DNA from: Pantoea sp050157905
GTDB taxonomy: Bacteria; Pseudomonadota; Gammaproteobacteria; Enterobacterales; Enterobacteriaceae
DNA length: 64,000 bases
Direction: 5' to 3'
Assembly (NCBI RefSeq): GCF_050157905.1
Contig: NZ_JBKIWZ010000001.1
Coordinates: forward strand, 1,426,001 to 1,490,000
Shown here: piece after piece, positions 9,737 to 18,611 of the stretch
How positions within the stretch are numbered: the first letter of the stretch is position 1
How the letters are laid out: each line of letters starts with the position of its first letter
Position numbers and translations under genes: made by a program
Notes under the pieces: generated by a model
What the model was told of the DNA's origin: nothing
The model's input: only the letters and a program-made list of their open reading frames with translations
The model's database searches: none

Positions 9737-12361
9737 TTACTTTTTCGCTTCCTGCCATTTGCCATCTATATAGAAAGCTGACCAGCCGGTTGCTTTGCCC
9801 TCTTTCTCAGAGGAAACATATTGCTGCTTCGTCTTACGGCTGAACCGTACCAGCGTCTTGTTGCCTTCCGGGTCGGCGGCAGGCGCTTCGGCCAGATATT
9901 TCAGCTTTTCTGGCAGACGGTCGCTGAAGCGCTGAAGCTCTTCGACCAGCGGTGCACGGGTTTCACGCGATTTCGGGAAGGTATTCGCCGCCAGGAAAAC
10001 ACCTGCCGCGCCGTCACGCAACACGAAGTAAGCATCTGATTTCTCACACGCCAGCTCGGGCAGTGGAACCGGATCCTCTTTCGGGGGCGCAACTTCGCCG
10101 CTTCGCAGAATCTTGCGGGTGTTTTTGCACTCTTCGTTGGTACACGCCATGTATTTGCCAAAGCGTCCCAGTTTCAGGTGCATTTCCGAACCACACTTGT
10201 CGCACTCCACCACCGGGCCGTCATAGCCTTTGATGCGGAATTCGCCCTTCTCGATCTCGTAGCCATCGCACTCCGGGTTATTACCGCAGACATGCAGTTT
10301 ACGTTCGGTGTCGATCAGGTAGCTATCCATCGCCGTGCCGCATTTCTGGCAACGACGACGGGCGCGCAGCGCGTTGGTTTCCGCATCATCGCCTTCCAGA
10401 ATATTCAGAACTTCGTTTTCCGGAATCAGGTTGATGGTCTGCTTGCAGCGCTCTTTCGGCGGCAGTGCATAGCCGGAGCAGCCCAGGAAGACGCCCGTAC
10501 TGGCGGTCCGGATACCCATTGGACGACTACAGGTCGGACAGTCAATTGAGGTCAGCACCATCTGGTTCGGCTGCATCCCGCCCTCTTCCGGATCTTTCTC
10601 AGCCAGCTCAAGCTGCTGCGTAAAGTCACTGAAGAAGTGGTCGAGCACCGCCTTCCATTCCGCCTGGTTGTTGGCGACCTGGTCGAGGCTGCTTTCCATG
10701 TGGGCGGTGAAGTCATAGTTCATCAGTTCGCGGAAATTTTCTTCCAGACGATCGGTAACGATTTCGCCCATTTTTTCCGCATAAAAACGGCGATTTTCCA
10801 CCCTGACGTAGCCACGATCCTGAATGGTCGACGTAATGGCCGCGTAGGTAGAAGGACGACCGATACCACGCTTCTCCAGCTCACGCACCAGCGAGGCCTC
10901 GCTGAAACGTGCCGGTGGTTTGGTGAAGTGCTGACCCGGCACCAGTGCATTGAGATCCAGCACATCCCCCACGCTGACAGCAGGCAGTGTCCGATCTTCA
11001 TCATTCTTACGCAGTGCGGGCATCACTTTGGTCCAGCCGTCGAACCGCAGGATCCGGCCTTTCGCTTTAAGACGGAAGTCTCCGGCAGCGGCAGTGATAG
11101 TGCTGGAGTCATATTTCGCCGGCGTCATCTGACAGGCAACAAACTGACGCCAGATCAGCTGATAGAGTTTCTGCGCATCCGCTTCCATATCCTTCAGCTT
11201 TTCCGCCACCACTTCCACATCTGAAGGACGAATCGCTTCGTGCGCTTCCTGGGAGTTCTCTTTGCTGGCGTAAGTAACGGCGTTGTCAGGCAGATACTTA
11301 CTGCCAAAATGGCTTTCAATGTAGCCGCGCGCCATAGCAACCGCATCCTGACTCAGGTTAGTAGAGTCGGTACGCATATAGGTAATGTGACCCGCTTCGT
11401 AGAGCCGCTGAGCCATCATCATGGTTTTCTTAACGCCAAAGCCCAGGCGGGTGCTGGCCGCCTGTTGCAGAGTCGAAGTGATATAAGGCGCACCCGGCTT
11501 ACTGCTGGTTGGCTTATCTTCACGATCCACAATTTCAAAGCGCGCTTTTTCCAGCAGCGCCACGGCGGCATACGTTTCATCGCGGTTGACCGGACGGAAA
11601 GCTTTGTCACCGTTGTGGGTCACGTCCATCGTCAGCTCATCGCCTTTCGGCGTGGTCAGCGCGGCATTAATTTCCCAGTACTCTTCCGGCACAAAGGCTT
11701 TGATCTCGCGCTCACGTTCCACCACCAGGCGAACCGCAACGGATTGTACCCGTCCGGCCGAGAGGCCACGGGCGATCTTCTTCCACAACAGCGGCGAAAC
11801 CATATAGCCCACTACGCGATCCATAAACCGGCGCGCCTGCTGAGCATTGACACGATCGATGTTCAGTTCGCCCGGCTTTTCAAACGCCTGGCGAATCGCA
11901 TTTTTGGTGATTTCATTGAACACGACGCGGCTGAAGCGTGAGTCATCGCCACCGATCACTTCCCGCAGGTGCCAGGCAATAGCTTCCCCTTCGCGGTCAA
12001 GGTCGGTTGCGAGATAGATGTGGTCAGCACTGGCGGCTAACGCTTTAAGCTCGGCAACAACTTTCTCTTTGCCGGGCAGGATCTGATAATCCGCTTCCCA
12101 GCCGTGATAAGGATCAACGCCCATACGGCTGACGAGCGCAGCTTTCTCATCTTTCTTAACTTTTTTGACTTTCTTGTCGGTCGAAGCGTCTTTGGCTTTC
12201 TTATCTGTCGAGGCGTCAGCACTCTTCTTTGCGGTTGATCCACTGGTCGGCAGATCCCGGATATGACCCACGCTGGATTTCACCACGTAGTCATTGCCCA
12301 GATATTTATTGATTGTTTTAGCCTTTGCCGGGGACTCAACAATAACGAGTGCTTTACCCAT
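9737..12361 (-). CDS. topA: DNA topoisomerase I
   Basis: 874 residues (E. coli 865). N-terminal TOPRIM domain with IVESPAKAK and DLDREGEAIAWH metal-binding acidics; the catalytic tyrosine lies in HITYMRTDSTN; three tetracysteine zinc ribbons (CPTC, CQKC, CDKC) and a C-terminal DNA-binding region follow. It relaxes negative supercoils. Odd point: the linker after GHIRDLPTSG has the heptad DASTDKK twice (residues 49-55 and 58-64), a lysine-rich expansion that explains part of the additional length. Confidence 0.97.
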   Translation of the reverse strand: MGKALVIVESPAKAKTINKYLGNDYVVKSSVGHIRDLPTSGSTAKKSADASTDKKAKDASTDKKVKKVKKDEKAALVSRMGVDPYHGWEADYQILPGKEKVVAELKALAASADHIYLATDLDREGEAIAWHLREVIGGDDSRFSRVVFNEITKNAIRQAFEKPGELNIDRVNAQQARRFMDRVVGYMVSPLLWKKIARGLSAGRVQSVAVRLVVEREREIKAFVPEEYWEINAALTTPKGDELTMDVTHNGDKAFRPVNRDETYAAVALLEKARFEIVDREDKPTSSKPGAPYITSTLQQAASTRLGFGVKKTMMMAQRLYEAGHITYMRTDSTNLSQDAVAMARGYIESHFGSKYLPDNAVTYASKENSQEAHEAIRPSDVEVVAEKLKDMEADAQKLYQLIWRQFVACQMTPAKYDSSTITAAAGDFRLKAKGRILRFDGWTKVMPALRKNDEDRTLPAVSVGDVLDLNALVPGQHFTKPPARFSEASLVRELEKRGIGRPSTYAAITSTIQDRGYVRVENRRFYAEKMGEIVTDRLEENFRELMNYDFTAHMESSLDQVANNQAEWKAVLDHFFSDFTQQLELAEKDPEEGGMQPNQMVLTSIDCPTCSRPMGIRTASTGVFLGCSGYALPPKERCKQTINLIPENEVLNILEGDDAETNALRARRRCQKCGTAMDSYLIDTERKLHVCGNNPECDGYEIEKGEFRIKGYDGPVVECDKCGSEMHLKLGRFGKYMACTNEECKNTRKILRSGEVAPPKEDPVPLPELACEKSDAYFVLRDGAAGVFLAANTFPKSRETRAPLVEELQRFSDRLPEKLKYLAEAPAADPEGNKTLVRFSRKTKQQYVSSEKEGKATGWSAFYIDGKWQEAKK

Positions 12362-12744
12362 ATTTACCTTTACCTAATGAAAACATCCTGCTTAGCGGGA
12401 GAGGATTGGATGCCCAAAAACCCATCGGGTTCAATATTGCTGCGCCTGTTTAACATTTCAAGGCGGAGGGGTCAATCTCAGATCAGATGATATGACTTTA
12501 TGCAACTACATGATAAAGAGTGCTTTTTCCATCTGAACGTATCGCACATCCCGGTGCAAAATCCCTGAAGTCGGAATCGCCCACACTCTACCTGATAAAA
12601 TCTGTTACGCAACTTAATTAGCACTCAGTCCGGACTTACGCCAGGTTTACGCCCGGAATCCGACGCGCTGTCCCGGGTTGTCATGCCGTGAAGCTCGCCA
12701 GTAATATAGAAAGGATTCGGGGACTGTCAAAAAGGAGTGAATAA
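12362..12744. other. Divergent intergenic region topA/yciN
   Basis: 383 bases containing the leftward topA promoter(s) and the rightward yciN promoter. I see no gene or clear palindrome; a good AGGAG precedes yciN. Confidence 0.5.
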
Positions 12745-12993
12745 ATGCAGAAAACGACTCAGGCTATTTCCCGCCAGGCATTGCTGGAAAAAGCCAACGC
12801 GCTGATGACGCAACATGATGACTATTTAGCGGGAATGCAGGCGGATGAGGTGATTCAGCAGGGCGACGTGCTGGTTTTTCGTGGCCCGCTTTTCCTTGAC
12901 GCACAGGGATTGCCAACCCCTAAAACCACTGCGGTGTTTAACGTCTTTAAACATCTGGCCGTCGCACTGTCACCGCTCTACCATCTGCAATAA
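12745..12993 (+). CDS. yciN: YciN, DUF2498 protein
   Basis: 82 residues, all alpha/beta small-protein size of the YciN family (83 in E. coli), with the conserved GDVLVFRGPLFLD and the PTPKTTAVFNVFKHLA segments. Strong AGGAG ribosome site. Function unknown; position between topA and sohB is conserved. Confidence 0.9.
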   Translation: MQKTTQAISRQALLEKANALMTQHDDYLAGMQADEVIQQGDVLVFRGPLFLDAQGLPTPKTTAVFNVFKHLAVALSPLYHLQ

Positions 12994-13018
12994 AAAACCC
13001 GGCACAGGCCGGGTTTCG
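12992..13018. terminator. Bidirectional terminator yciN/sohB
   Basis: AAACCCGGC (12995-13003) pairs with GCCGGGTTT (13008-13016), between two converging genes. Confidence 0.8.
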
Positions 13019-13020
13019 CA

Positions 13021-14067
13021 TCAGAGCAGAGGTTTTTCACCACGCTGCCAGAATTTCAGCAGGAGTCGTTCGGCTACTGAACCGGCACTCTGCGTAAAAC
13101 GGTCCATCATTTTACGCCGGCGGGCGTAATGCACGCCAAGAACAGTGAACTGGTCCATCTGACGGATGATCAGATCATCGCTGGTGCCGATGTCGTCAAT
13201 CAGGCCAAGCTCAAGAGCCTGACGGCCATACCAGTGTTCACCGGTTGCTACCCGTTCGATATCCAGTGACGGCCGCATCTGATGAACAAACTGTTTAAAT
13301 AGCAGATGGGTTTCATCCAGATCTTCCTGGAATTTCTCGCGTCCTTCTGGCGTATTCTCGCCGAACAGCGTCAGCGTGCGCTTATACTGGCCGGCGGTGT
13401 GCAGCTCAACATCGATATCATTGCGCTTCAGCAGACGATTGAAGTTCGGAATCTGTGCGACGACGCCGATAGAACCGATAATCGAAAACGGCGCGGCCAC
13501 TATGCGGTCGGCCACGCAGGCCATCATATAACCGCCGCTGGCCGCGACTTTGTCTACGGCGGCGGTGATGCGTACACCCTCATCGCGCAGACGCTGCAAC
13601 TGTGAGGCTGCCAGACCATAACCATGCACCACGCCGCCCGGACTCTCCAGCCGCAGCAGTACCTCGTCGCCTGGCTGCTTCACCGCCAGCACGGCAGAGA
13701 TCTCTTCGCGCAGTGAACTGACTTCACTGGCGTCCATGCTGCCCTTAAAATCCAGCACGTAGAGCGTGGGCTTTGCACTGTCGGTCTGTCCCTGCTTCGC
13801 CGCCTGCTTCTCTGCTTTGGCTTTCTGCTTTTCGCTCTTTTTATGGTTTTTCAGCCAGACTTTTTGCGCCTGTGGTTTCATTTTGGCCAGCTGCAGATCC
13901 TCTTTCATCTGCTGATAGTCATCCCCCAGATGCGTCAGACGGAGCTGACCACTCTGTGCCCGTTTGCGCAGCGCGGCATTCATGATAATCATGACAATCG
14001 CGGCAACGGCAACCACCAGCGTCACCGCTTTCGCTAAAAACAGTCCATACGTCGAAATAAAATCCAT
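13021..14067 (-). CDS. sohB: SohB, S49-family inner-membrane serine peptidase
   Basis: 348 residues. One N-terminal transmembrane helix (about 7-29), a basic linker rich in Lys/Gln (QKAKAEKQAAKQ), then an SppA-like S49 protease domain with the nucleophile serine in VAASGGYMMA and SIIGSIGVVAQ. E. coli SohB was found as a multicopy suppressor of a degP mutant. It is likely periplasmically exposed and involved in envelope protein quality control. Confidence 0.94.
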   Translation of the reverse strand: MDFISTYGLFLAKAVTLVVAVAAIVMIIMNAALRKRAQSGQLRLTHLGDDYQQMKEDLQLAKMKPQAQKVWLKNHKKSEKQKAKAEKQAAKQGQTDSAKPTLYVLDFKGSMDASEVSSLREEISAVLAVKQPGDEVLLRLESPGGVVHGYGLAASQLQRLRDEGVRITAAVDKVAASGGYMMACVADRIVAAPFSIIGSIGVVAQIPNFNRLLKRNDIDVELHTAGQYKRTLTLFGENTPEGREKFQEDLDETHLLFKQFVHQMRPSLDIERVATGEHWYGRQALELGLIDDIGTSDDLIIRQMDQFTVLGVHYARRRKMMDRFTQSAGSVAERLLLKFWQRGEKPLL

Positions 14068-14242
14068 GAGGTCGCCTTAGTAAACAGAAAATCGAAAACA
14101 GTCTGCCAGTTTAGCCGCTTTACCCCGCGTCGTCGCCTGAAATGCCAGCAGCTGGCACAGAATGCGTACCCTGGCGATTGCGCCGATTCGTTATTTCAGG
14201 CATAAAGCGGAATCATGCCGTTTTCGCCGGAGGAACCCCACA

Positions 14243-15004
14243 GTGCATTATCAACCTAAAAGCGACCTGCTTAATCACCGCATCATCCTGGTCACTGGCG
14301 CTTCAGATGGCATTGGCCGGGAAGCGGCGCTGACCTATGCGCGCTATGGCGCTGATGTGATTCTGATGGGTCGCAATCCTGAGAAACTTCAGCAGGTCGA
14401 ACAGGCCATCAATCAACTGAATAAACGCCCCGCTCATACCCTGGTGTTCGATCTGGCCGAGGCGACCCCGGAACGCTGCCGCCAGGTCGCCGGACAGCTG
14501 CAGCAACAGTTCCCGCGTCTGGATGGCGTGCTGCACAACGCCGGGATCCTTGGCGAAATCGTGCCGCTGGCCGAACTGGAGCCGCAGATCTGGCAGGAGG
14601 TGATGAACATCAACCTGGACGCCACCTTCTTCCTGACTCAGGCACTACTGCCGCTGCTGCTGAAATCAGACGCGGGTTCACTGGTCTTTACCACCTCCAG
14701 CGTCGGCCGCACCGGACGCGCAGGCTGGGGCGCCTATGCCGTGTCAAAATTTGCGACCGAAGGGATGATGCAGGTGCTGGCGGACGAATATAAAAATCAG
14801 TCGCTGCGGGTTAACTGCATTAATCCGGGGGGCACCCGGACCAAAATGCGCGCCAGCGCGTTCCCGCAGGAAGATGCGAATAAGCTGAAAACCCCTGCTG
14901 ACCTGATGCCGCTCTACCTTTATCTGATGGGCGATGACAGCCGCCGCAAAACCGGCATCAGCTTTGATGCGCAGCCCGGCAGGAAACCGGGGGCCGCGGA
15001 ATAA
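14243..15004 (+). CDS. yciK: YciK, short-chain dehydrogenase/reductase
   Basis: 253 residues from a GTG start at 14243, chosen because it gives MHYQPKSDLL as in E. coli and lies at good spacing from GGAGGA; longer in-frame starts lack a site. Rossmann motif TGASDGIG, NAG, catalytic Ser and YAVSK (Tyr/Lys) are all present. Oxidoreductase of unknown substrate. Stop overlaps the btuR start by one base (TAATG). Confidence 0.92.
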   Translation: MHYQPKSDLLNHRIILVTGASDGIGREAALTYARYGADVILMGRNPEKLQQVEQAINQLNKRPAHTLVFDLAEATPERCRQVAGQLQQQFPRLDGVLHNAGILGEIVPLAELEPQIWQEVMNINLDATFFLTQALLPLLLKSDAGSLVFTTSSVGRTGRAGWGAYAVSKFATEGMMQVLADEYKNQSLRVNCINPGGTRTKMRASAFPQEDANKLKTPADLMPLYLYLMGDDSRRKTGISFDAQPGRKPGAAE

Positions 15005-15594
15005 TGGCGGACGATCGTCATCAGCAGCGTCAGCAGCGGCTCAAAGAGCAGGTTGATGCGCGGATTGCCGCCGCTACCGAGGTGCGCGGCATTCTGATGG
15101 TCTTTACCGGTAATGGTAAAGGCAAAACCACCGCCGCCTTTGGCACTGCCCTGCGCGCTACCGGTCACGGTAAACGCGTGGCTGCTGTCCAGTTTATTAA
15201 AGGTGAGTGGCCGAATGGCGAGCGAAACCTGCTGGCGCAGCACGGCGTTGAATTTCAGGTGATGGCGACCGGTTTCACCTGGGATACCCAGAACCGCGAG
15301 ACGGATACCGCCGCGTGTCTGGCCGTCTGGCAACATGCAAAACGGATGCTGGCCGATGAACAGCTCGATTTGGTGATCCTTGACGAGATCACCTACATGG
15401 TCAGCATGGGTTATCTGTCGCTGGATGAGGTCGTTGCTGCCCTGCAACAGCGACCGCCGCAGCAGAGCGTCATTCTTACCGGTCGTGGCTGCCATCGCAG
15501 TCTGCTGGCCATGGCGGATACGGTGACGGAGATGCGACCCGTTAAGCACGCATTTGATGCCGGTATTCAGGCCCAGCAGGGTATTGACTGGTAG
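15004..15594 (+). CDS. btuR: Cob(I)yrinic acid a,c-diamide adenosyltransferase
   Basis: 196 residues (E. coli BtuR/CobA 196). P-loop GNGKGKTTAAFG near residue 40 binds ATP; LVILDEITY is the Walker B-like strand. It adds the adenosyl group to cobalamins and corrinoid precursors, for salvage of exogenous corrinoid or synthesis. Coupled to yciK by a one-base overlap. Confidence 0.95.
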   Translation: MADDRHQQRQQRLKEQVDARIAAATEVRGILMVFTGNGKGKTTAAFGTALRATGHGKRVAAVQFIKGEWPNGERNLLAQHGVEFQVMATGFTWDTQNRETDTAACLAVWQHAKRMLADEQLDLVILDEITYMVSMGYLSLDEVVAALQQRPPQQSVILTGRGCHRSLLAMADTVTEMRPVKHAFDAGIQAQQGIDW

Positions 15595-15603
15595 CAGAAA
15601 AAG

Positions 15604-15632
15604 AAAACGCAGCCCAGAGCTGCGTTTTTTTA
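15604..15632. terminator. Terminator between btuR and rluB
   Basis: AACGCAG (15606-15612) pairs with CTGCGTT (15620-15626), flanked by A-run and T-run; serves the converging genes. Confidence 0.8.
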
Positions 15633-15648
15633 TTGCGGGGTCACCGCA

Positions 15649-16539
15649 TTATCCGGCGTTGCGTTTACTGCCTGGATTACGGCGTGGCGTACGCGGCGTG
15701 CTACTTACCTTGTTATGGCGTTTTACGGCCCGGCGGATCTGATTTGCCTTGGTGCGACGACGATCTTTCTCCACCACCAGTTTCGTGACGGTTTCATCAT
15801 CCATCTCTACCAGATTGCGCAGGTAGTTCACTGCCGGCAGATCCAGTTCAGTCCAGCCACCACGCGGAAGACCTTTCGGTAACGTGATATCGCCATAGCG
15901 AACGCGCATCAGACGACTGACCTGAACCCCCACCGCTTCCCATAAACGACGGACTTCACGATTACGTCCTTCGGTCAGGGTTACGTTGTACCACTGGTTA
16001 ATCCCCTCCCCGCCACCAAACTTCAGGGTTTTAAAGGCAGCCGGACCATCTTCCAGTTGCACCCCCTTGCTCAGCTGACGGATTTTGTCGTCATCAACCT
16101 GACCAAAGACACGCACCGCATATTCACGTTCCACTTCACGGCTCGGATGCATCAGTCGGTTGGCCAGTTCACCATCAGTGGTGAACAGCATCAGGCCGCA
16201 GGTGTTCACATCCAGACGGCCAACGGCAATCCAGCGTGAGCCGCGCAGACGCGGCAGGCGGTCAAAGACCGTCGGCCGACCTTCAGGGTCGCTACGGGTG
16301 CAGAGTTCGCCTTCCGGTTTGTAGTACGCCAGGACGCGGCAGACCTCGGTTGCTGATTCAGCAATCGACACCAGATGACCATCAATACGGATTTTCAGGG
16401 ATTTACTGCTTTCAACACGGTCGCCCAGGGTGGCGATTTTACCATCAACACTGACGCGGCCAGCCGCAATCATGGCTTCGATTTCACGACGTGAGCCATG
16501 ACCGGCACGTGCTAAGACTTTCTGTAACTTTTCGCTCAT
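15649..16539 (-). CDS. rluB: 23S rRNA pseudouridine(2605) synthase
   Basis: 296 residues. N-terminal S4 RNA-binding domain (KLQKVLARAGHGSRREIEAMI), then RsuA/RluB-type catalytic domain with the active aspartate in GRLDVNTCGLMLFTTDGE. The C-terminal tail is very basic (RRRTKANQIRRAVKRH), which RluB uses for rRNA contact. It modifies U2605 of 23S rRNA. Confidence 0.95.
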   Translation of the reverse strand: MSEKLQKVLARAGHGSRREIEAMIAAGRVSVDGKIATLGDRVESSKSLKIRIDGHLVSIAESATEVCRVLAYYKPEGELCTRSDPEGRPTVFDRLPRLRGSRWIAVGRLDVNTCGLMLFTTDGELANRLMHPSREVEREYAVRVFGQVDDDKIRQLSKGVQLEDGPAAFKTLKFGGGEGINQWYNVTLTEGRNREVRRLWEAVGVQVSRLMRVRYGDITLPKGLPRGGWTELDLPAVNYLRNLVEMDDETVTKLVVEKDRRRTKANQIRRAVKRHNKVSSTPRTPRRNPGSKRNAG

Positions 16540-17318
16540 GGCGCTTCCTCATTGTCGCCTTCCCAGGCGTCACGGTAGGGTTGTAATTCTTTATGAATCA
16601 ATGGTTTAAATCATCAATTTGGGCCCATTATACAGACATTTACCCCTGAAGTAACGCCCTTTATGCACAGACGTTTTACACATCAGGAAGAGGCGGGCCC
16701 TGAAGATTTTATTCCAGATAATTCAACGACTGATTAATATAATAGCGAAGGATTTGATTAGGGAATATGTTTAATAAAACGGCCTTTTCAGAAACTTTAT
16801 AGCTGATAGCAGTTAAATTTTCTCACCACGCGGACGTTAACGGCCTGCTGTTCTTATAGTCAGACTGTTAACACTATCTTACACTTCGCCTGTTTGCATC
16901 CTGCTTTAAATTGTCTGAAAAAAAGATTAAAGGCAGCAGAAAAAACCACCCGATTGCGTTTGGACAACCCGAACTCTCTGTTTAAACCAGAAGACCAGCT
17001 TATTATTAATGAAGATTCTGTTAAAACCCTATATTCAGAGATATTTGTTTCTGATTAGCTTTAATAAATTGTATGACACTATTAAGCTGGTACACTTTAT
17101 CTCAGCAGCACAATAAAAAAGCAGAGCCTGCCGTTAAAAAGGTTCGCGAAAAGAAAATTTTATGTTAGTGATTCGTTAATAAAAATCGTGTTTTGATTAA
17201 TCCAATAAACCGGCGCATACGGACTTATTGCGTTAATACGGTTCAGTGATGAACCTTGTTTGCATGTCAAAAGTCTTCACCAGGGATTTCCTGACATGCC
17301 TGAATAAAGAAACCCATC
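16540..17318. other. AT-rich intergenic region upstream of protease lipoprotein
   Basis: About 780 bases clearly richer in A/T than the surroundings. No gene that I can support. Two perfect dyads sit close to the downstream gene: GGTTCA-GTGA-TGAACC at 17240-17255 and GCATGTCA...TGACATGC at 17262-17299. In E. coli this locus carries yciQ, which is absent. AT bias and replacement of a core gene suggest acquired DNA or H-NS-bound DNA (inference). Confidence 0.6.
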
Positions 17319-17966
17319 ATGAGAAACCTGACTTTGTTTCCGGTGCTTGCAGCACTGGCGCTGAGCGGGTGCTCCGTGGGCCATACTGAGTACAGCCGCA
17401 CGGCAATGCAGCACGTCGATATGAGCGTGACGGGCATTCCGACGATCCTCGGGCTTGGCACACTGGGCACCAGCATTCCTCTGACGCCTGAATATAGTCT
17501 TACAGCGGCGCACGTCGCTAAAACGGCTGTACAGCGCGTAAAATCCTATCACCCCTATTGCGATGTTGCGATTATTTATCACAAGAATGATGCCAGAACG
17601 CTGGCTAAATTCCGCAGTGGTGATATTGGCGACTCCATTAAAATGTATGGCTACAGTTTTATTTCTGCGATGCCGGTGGAGTCAAAGGGCGTTAATTTAG
17701 CCCGTACCGCTATCCGCAATAACTGGAATAAAAGTCCCTGCCTGGCAATGGCATCAAATGCCGGGGTTGTTCAGGGAATGTCGGGCGGCGGGGTCTATAA
17801 CAGTGATGACACGCTGAGCGGCGTCATTGTGGGTTATACCGATTCCATTAAAAATGGCCGTACCGGTAAAGTGATCCTGAAAGACGTTTCACTTTATATT
17901 CCTTACGGCCAGTTTAAAAACTGGTTACAGTCAAACCTGGCGCAGGCACCTGTGCGGGGTGCCTGA
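17319..17966 (+). CDS. Trypsin-like serine protease lipoprotein
   Basis: 215 residues. Lipoprotein signal peptide of about 17 residues ending in lipobox LSGC, so the mature protein is lipidated; residue +2 after the Cys is Ser, favouring outer membrane. Chymotrypsin-fold triad is readable: His in LTAAHV, Asp in CDVAIIY, Ser in GMSGGGVY (GxSGG). It is short for an S1 protease and has no PDZ or other domain. Likely periplasmic-facing peptidase of unknown target. The start ATG has only a weak ribosome site, but the signal peptide fits. It lies between rluB and yciO with a dyad-rich AT-rich leader; not present at this locus in E. coli. Confidence 0.8.
   Translation: MRNLTLFPVLAALALSGCSVGHTEYSRTAMQHVDMSVTGIPTILGLGTLGTSIPLTPEYSLTAAHVAKTAVQRVKSYHPYCDVAIIYHKNDARTLAKFRSGDIGDSIKMYGYSFISAMPVESKGVNLARTAIRNNWNKSPCLAMASNAGVVQGMSGGGVYNSDDTLSGVIVGYTDSIKNGRTGKVILKDVSLYIPYGQFKNWLQSNLAQAPVRGA
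17943..17965. terminator. Hairpin over the protease stop codon
   Basis: CAGGCACC (17943-17950) pairs with GGTGCCTG (17958-17965). No U tract, so termination ability is uncertain; it lies between convergent genes. Confidence 0.4.
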
Positions 17967-17978
17967 AACCTGGCTTAA

Positions 17979-18599
17979 TTACTGGAACGGGCGGGTATCG
18001 CCCACCCCTTCACGCACAATTTCCGGTGCATCGGTGGTCAGATCGACCACCGTCGTCGGCTGCTGACCCAGCGTGCCGCCGTCAATAATCAGATCGACCA
18101 GTTTACCGATGCTGTGCTGGATCTCCTCCGGATCGGACTCGGTGAAATCGTTGCCTGGCAGGATCAGAGAGGTCGACATCATCGGCTCATTCAGTGCATC
18201 CAGCAGCGCCAGCGCCACCGGATTAGACGGCACGCGCAGACCAATAGTCTTACGTTTTTCATTCATCAGACGACGCGGTACCTCTTTGGTTGCCTTGAGA
18301 ATGAAGGTGTAGTTGCCTGGCGTATTGTTTTTCAGCAGGCGAAACGCGGAGTTCCCCACCTGCGAATAGACGGAAAGCTCAGAGAGATCACGGCACATCA
18401 GCGTGAAATTATGGTGTCCATCGAGCTGACGGATTCGGCAAATCCGCTCCATCGCGCCTTTCTCCTCCAGCCGACAGCCCAGCGCGTAGCCGGAATCGGT
18501 AGGATAAACGATGACACCGCCTTTATTCAGGTAGTCGACTGCCTGTTTGATCAGGCGCGGCTGCGGGTTATCCGGATGGATATGAAACAGTTGACTCAT
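17979..18599 (-). CDS. yciO: YciO, Sua5/YrdC-family protein
   Basis: 206 residues of the Sua5/YciO/YrdC fold, with VIYPTDSGYALGC near the N-terminus and KRKTIGLRVPSN. YrdC relatives make threonylcarbamoyl-AMP for tRNA t6A, but YciO is a paralogue without established full activity for that. It is followed by rnm upstream by 12 bases on the same strand, in the same order as E. coli. Confidence 0.93.
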   Translation of the reverse strand: MSQLFHIHPDNPQPRLIKQAVDYLNKGGVIVYPTDSGYALGCRLEEKGAMERICRIRQLDGHHNFTLMCRDLSELSVYSQVGNSAFRLLKNNTPGNYTFILKATKEVPRRLMNEKRKTIGLRVPSNPVALALLDALNEPMMSTSLILPGNDFTESDPEEIQHSIGKLVDLIIDGGTLGQQPTTVVDLTTDAPEIVREGVGDTRPFQ

Positions 18600-18611
18600 A
18601 GAAACCTCGTG

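Noticed and set aside
16810..17060. Long open stretch in the AT-rich gap whose end reads like protein (…NPNSLFKPEDQL…)
   Set aside because: No ATG, GTG or ribosome site, under 85 codons and no family recognised; could be a gene remnant but not supportable.
17073..17171. 32-codon lysine-rich ORF in the same gap
   Set aside because: No ribosome site and compositionally typical of AT-rich chance ORFs.
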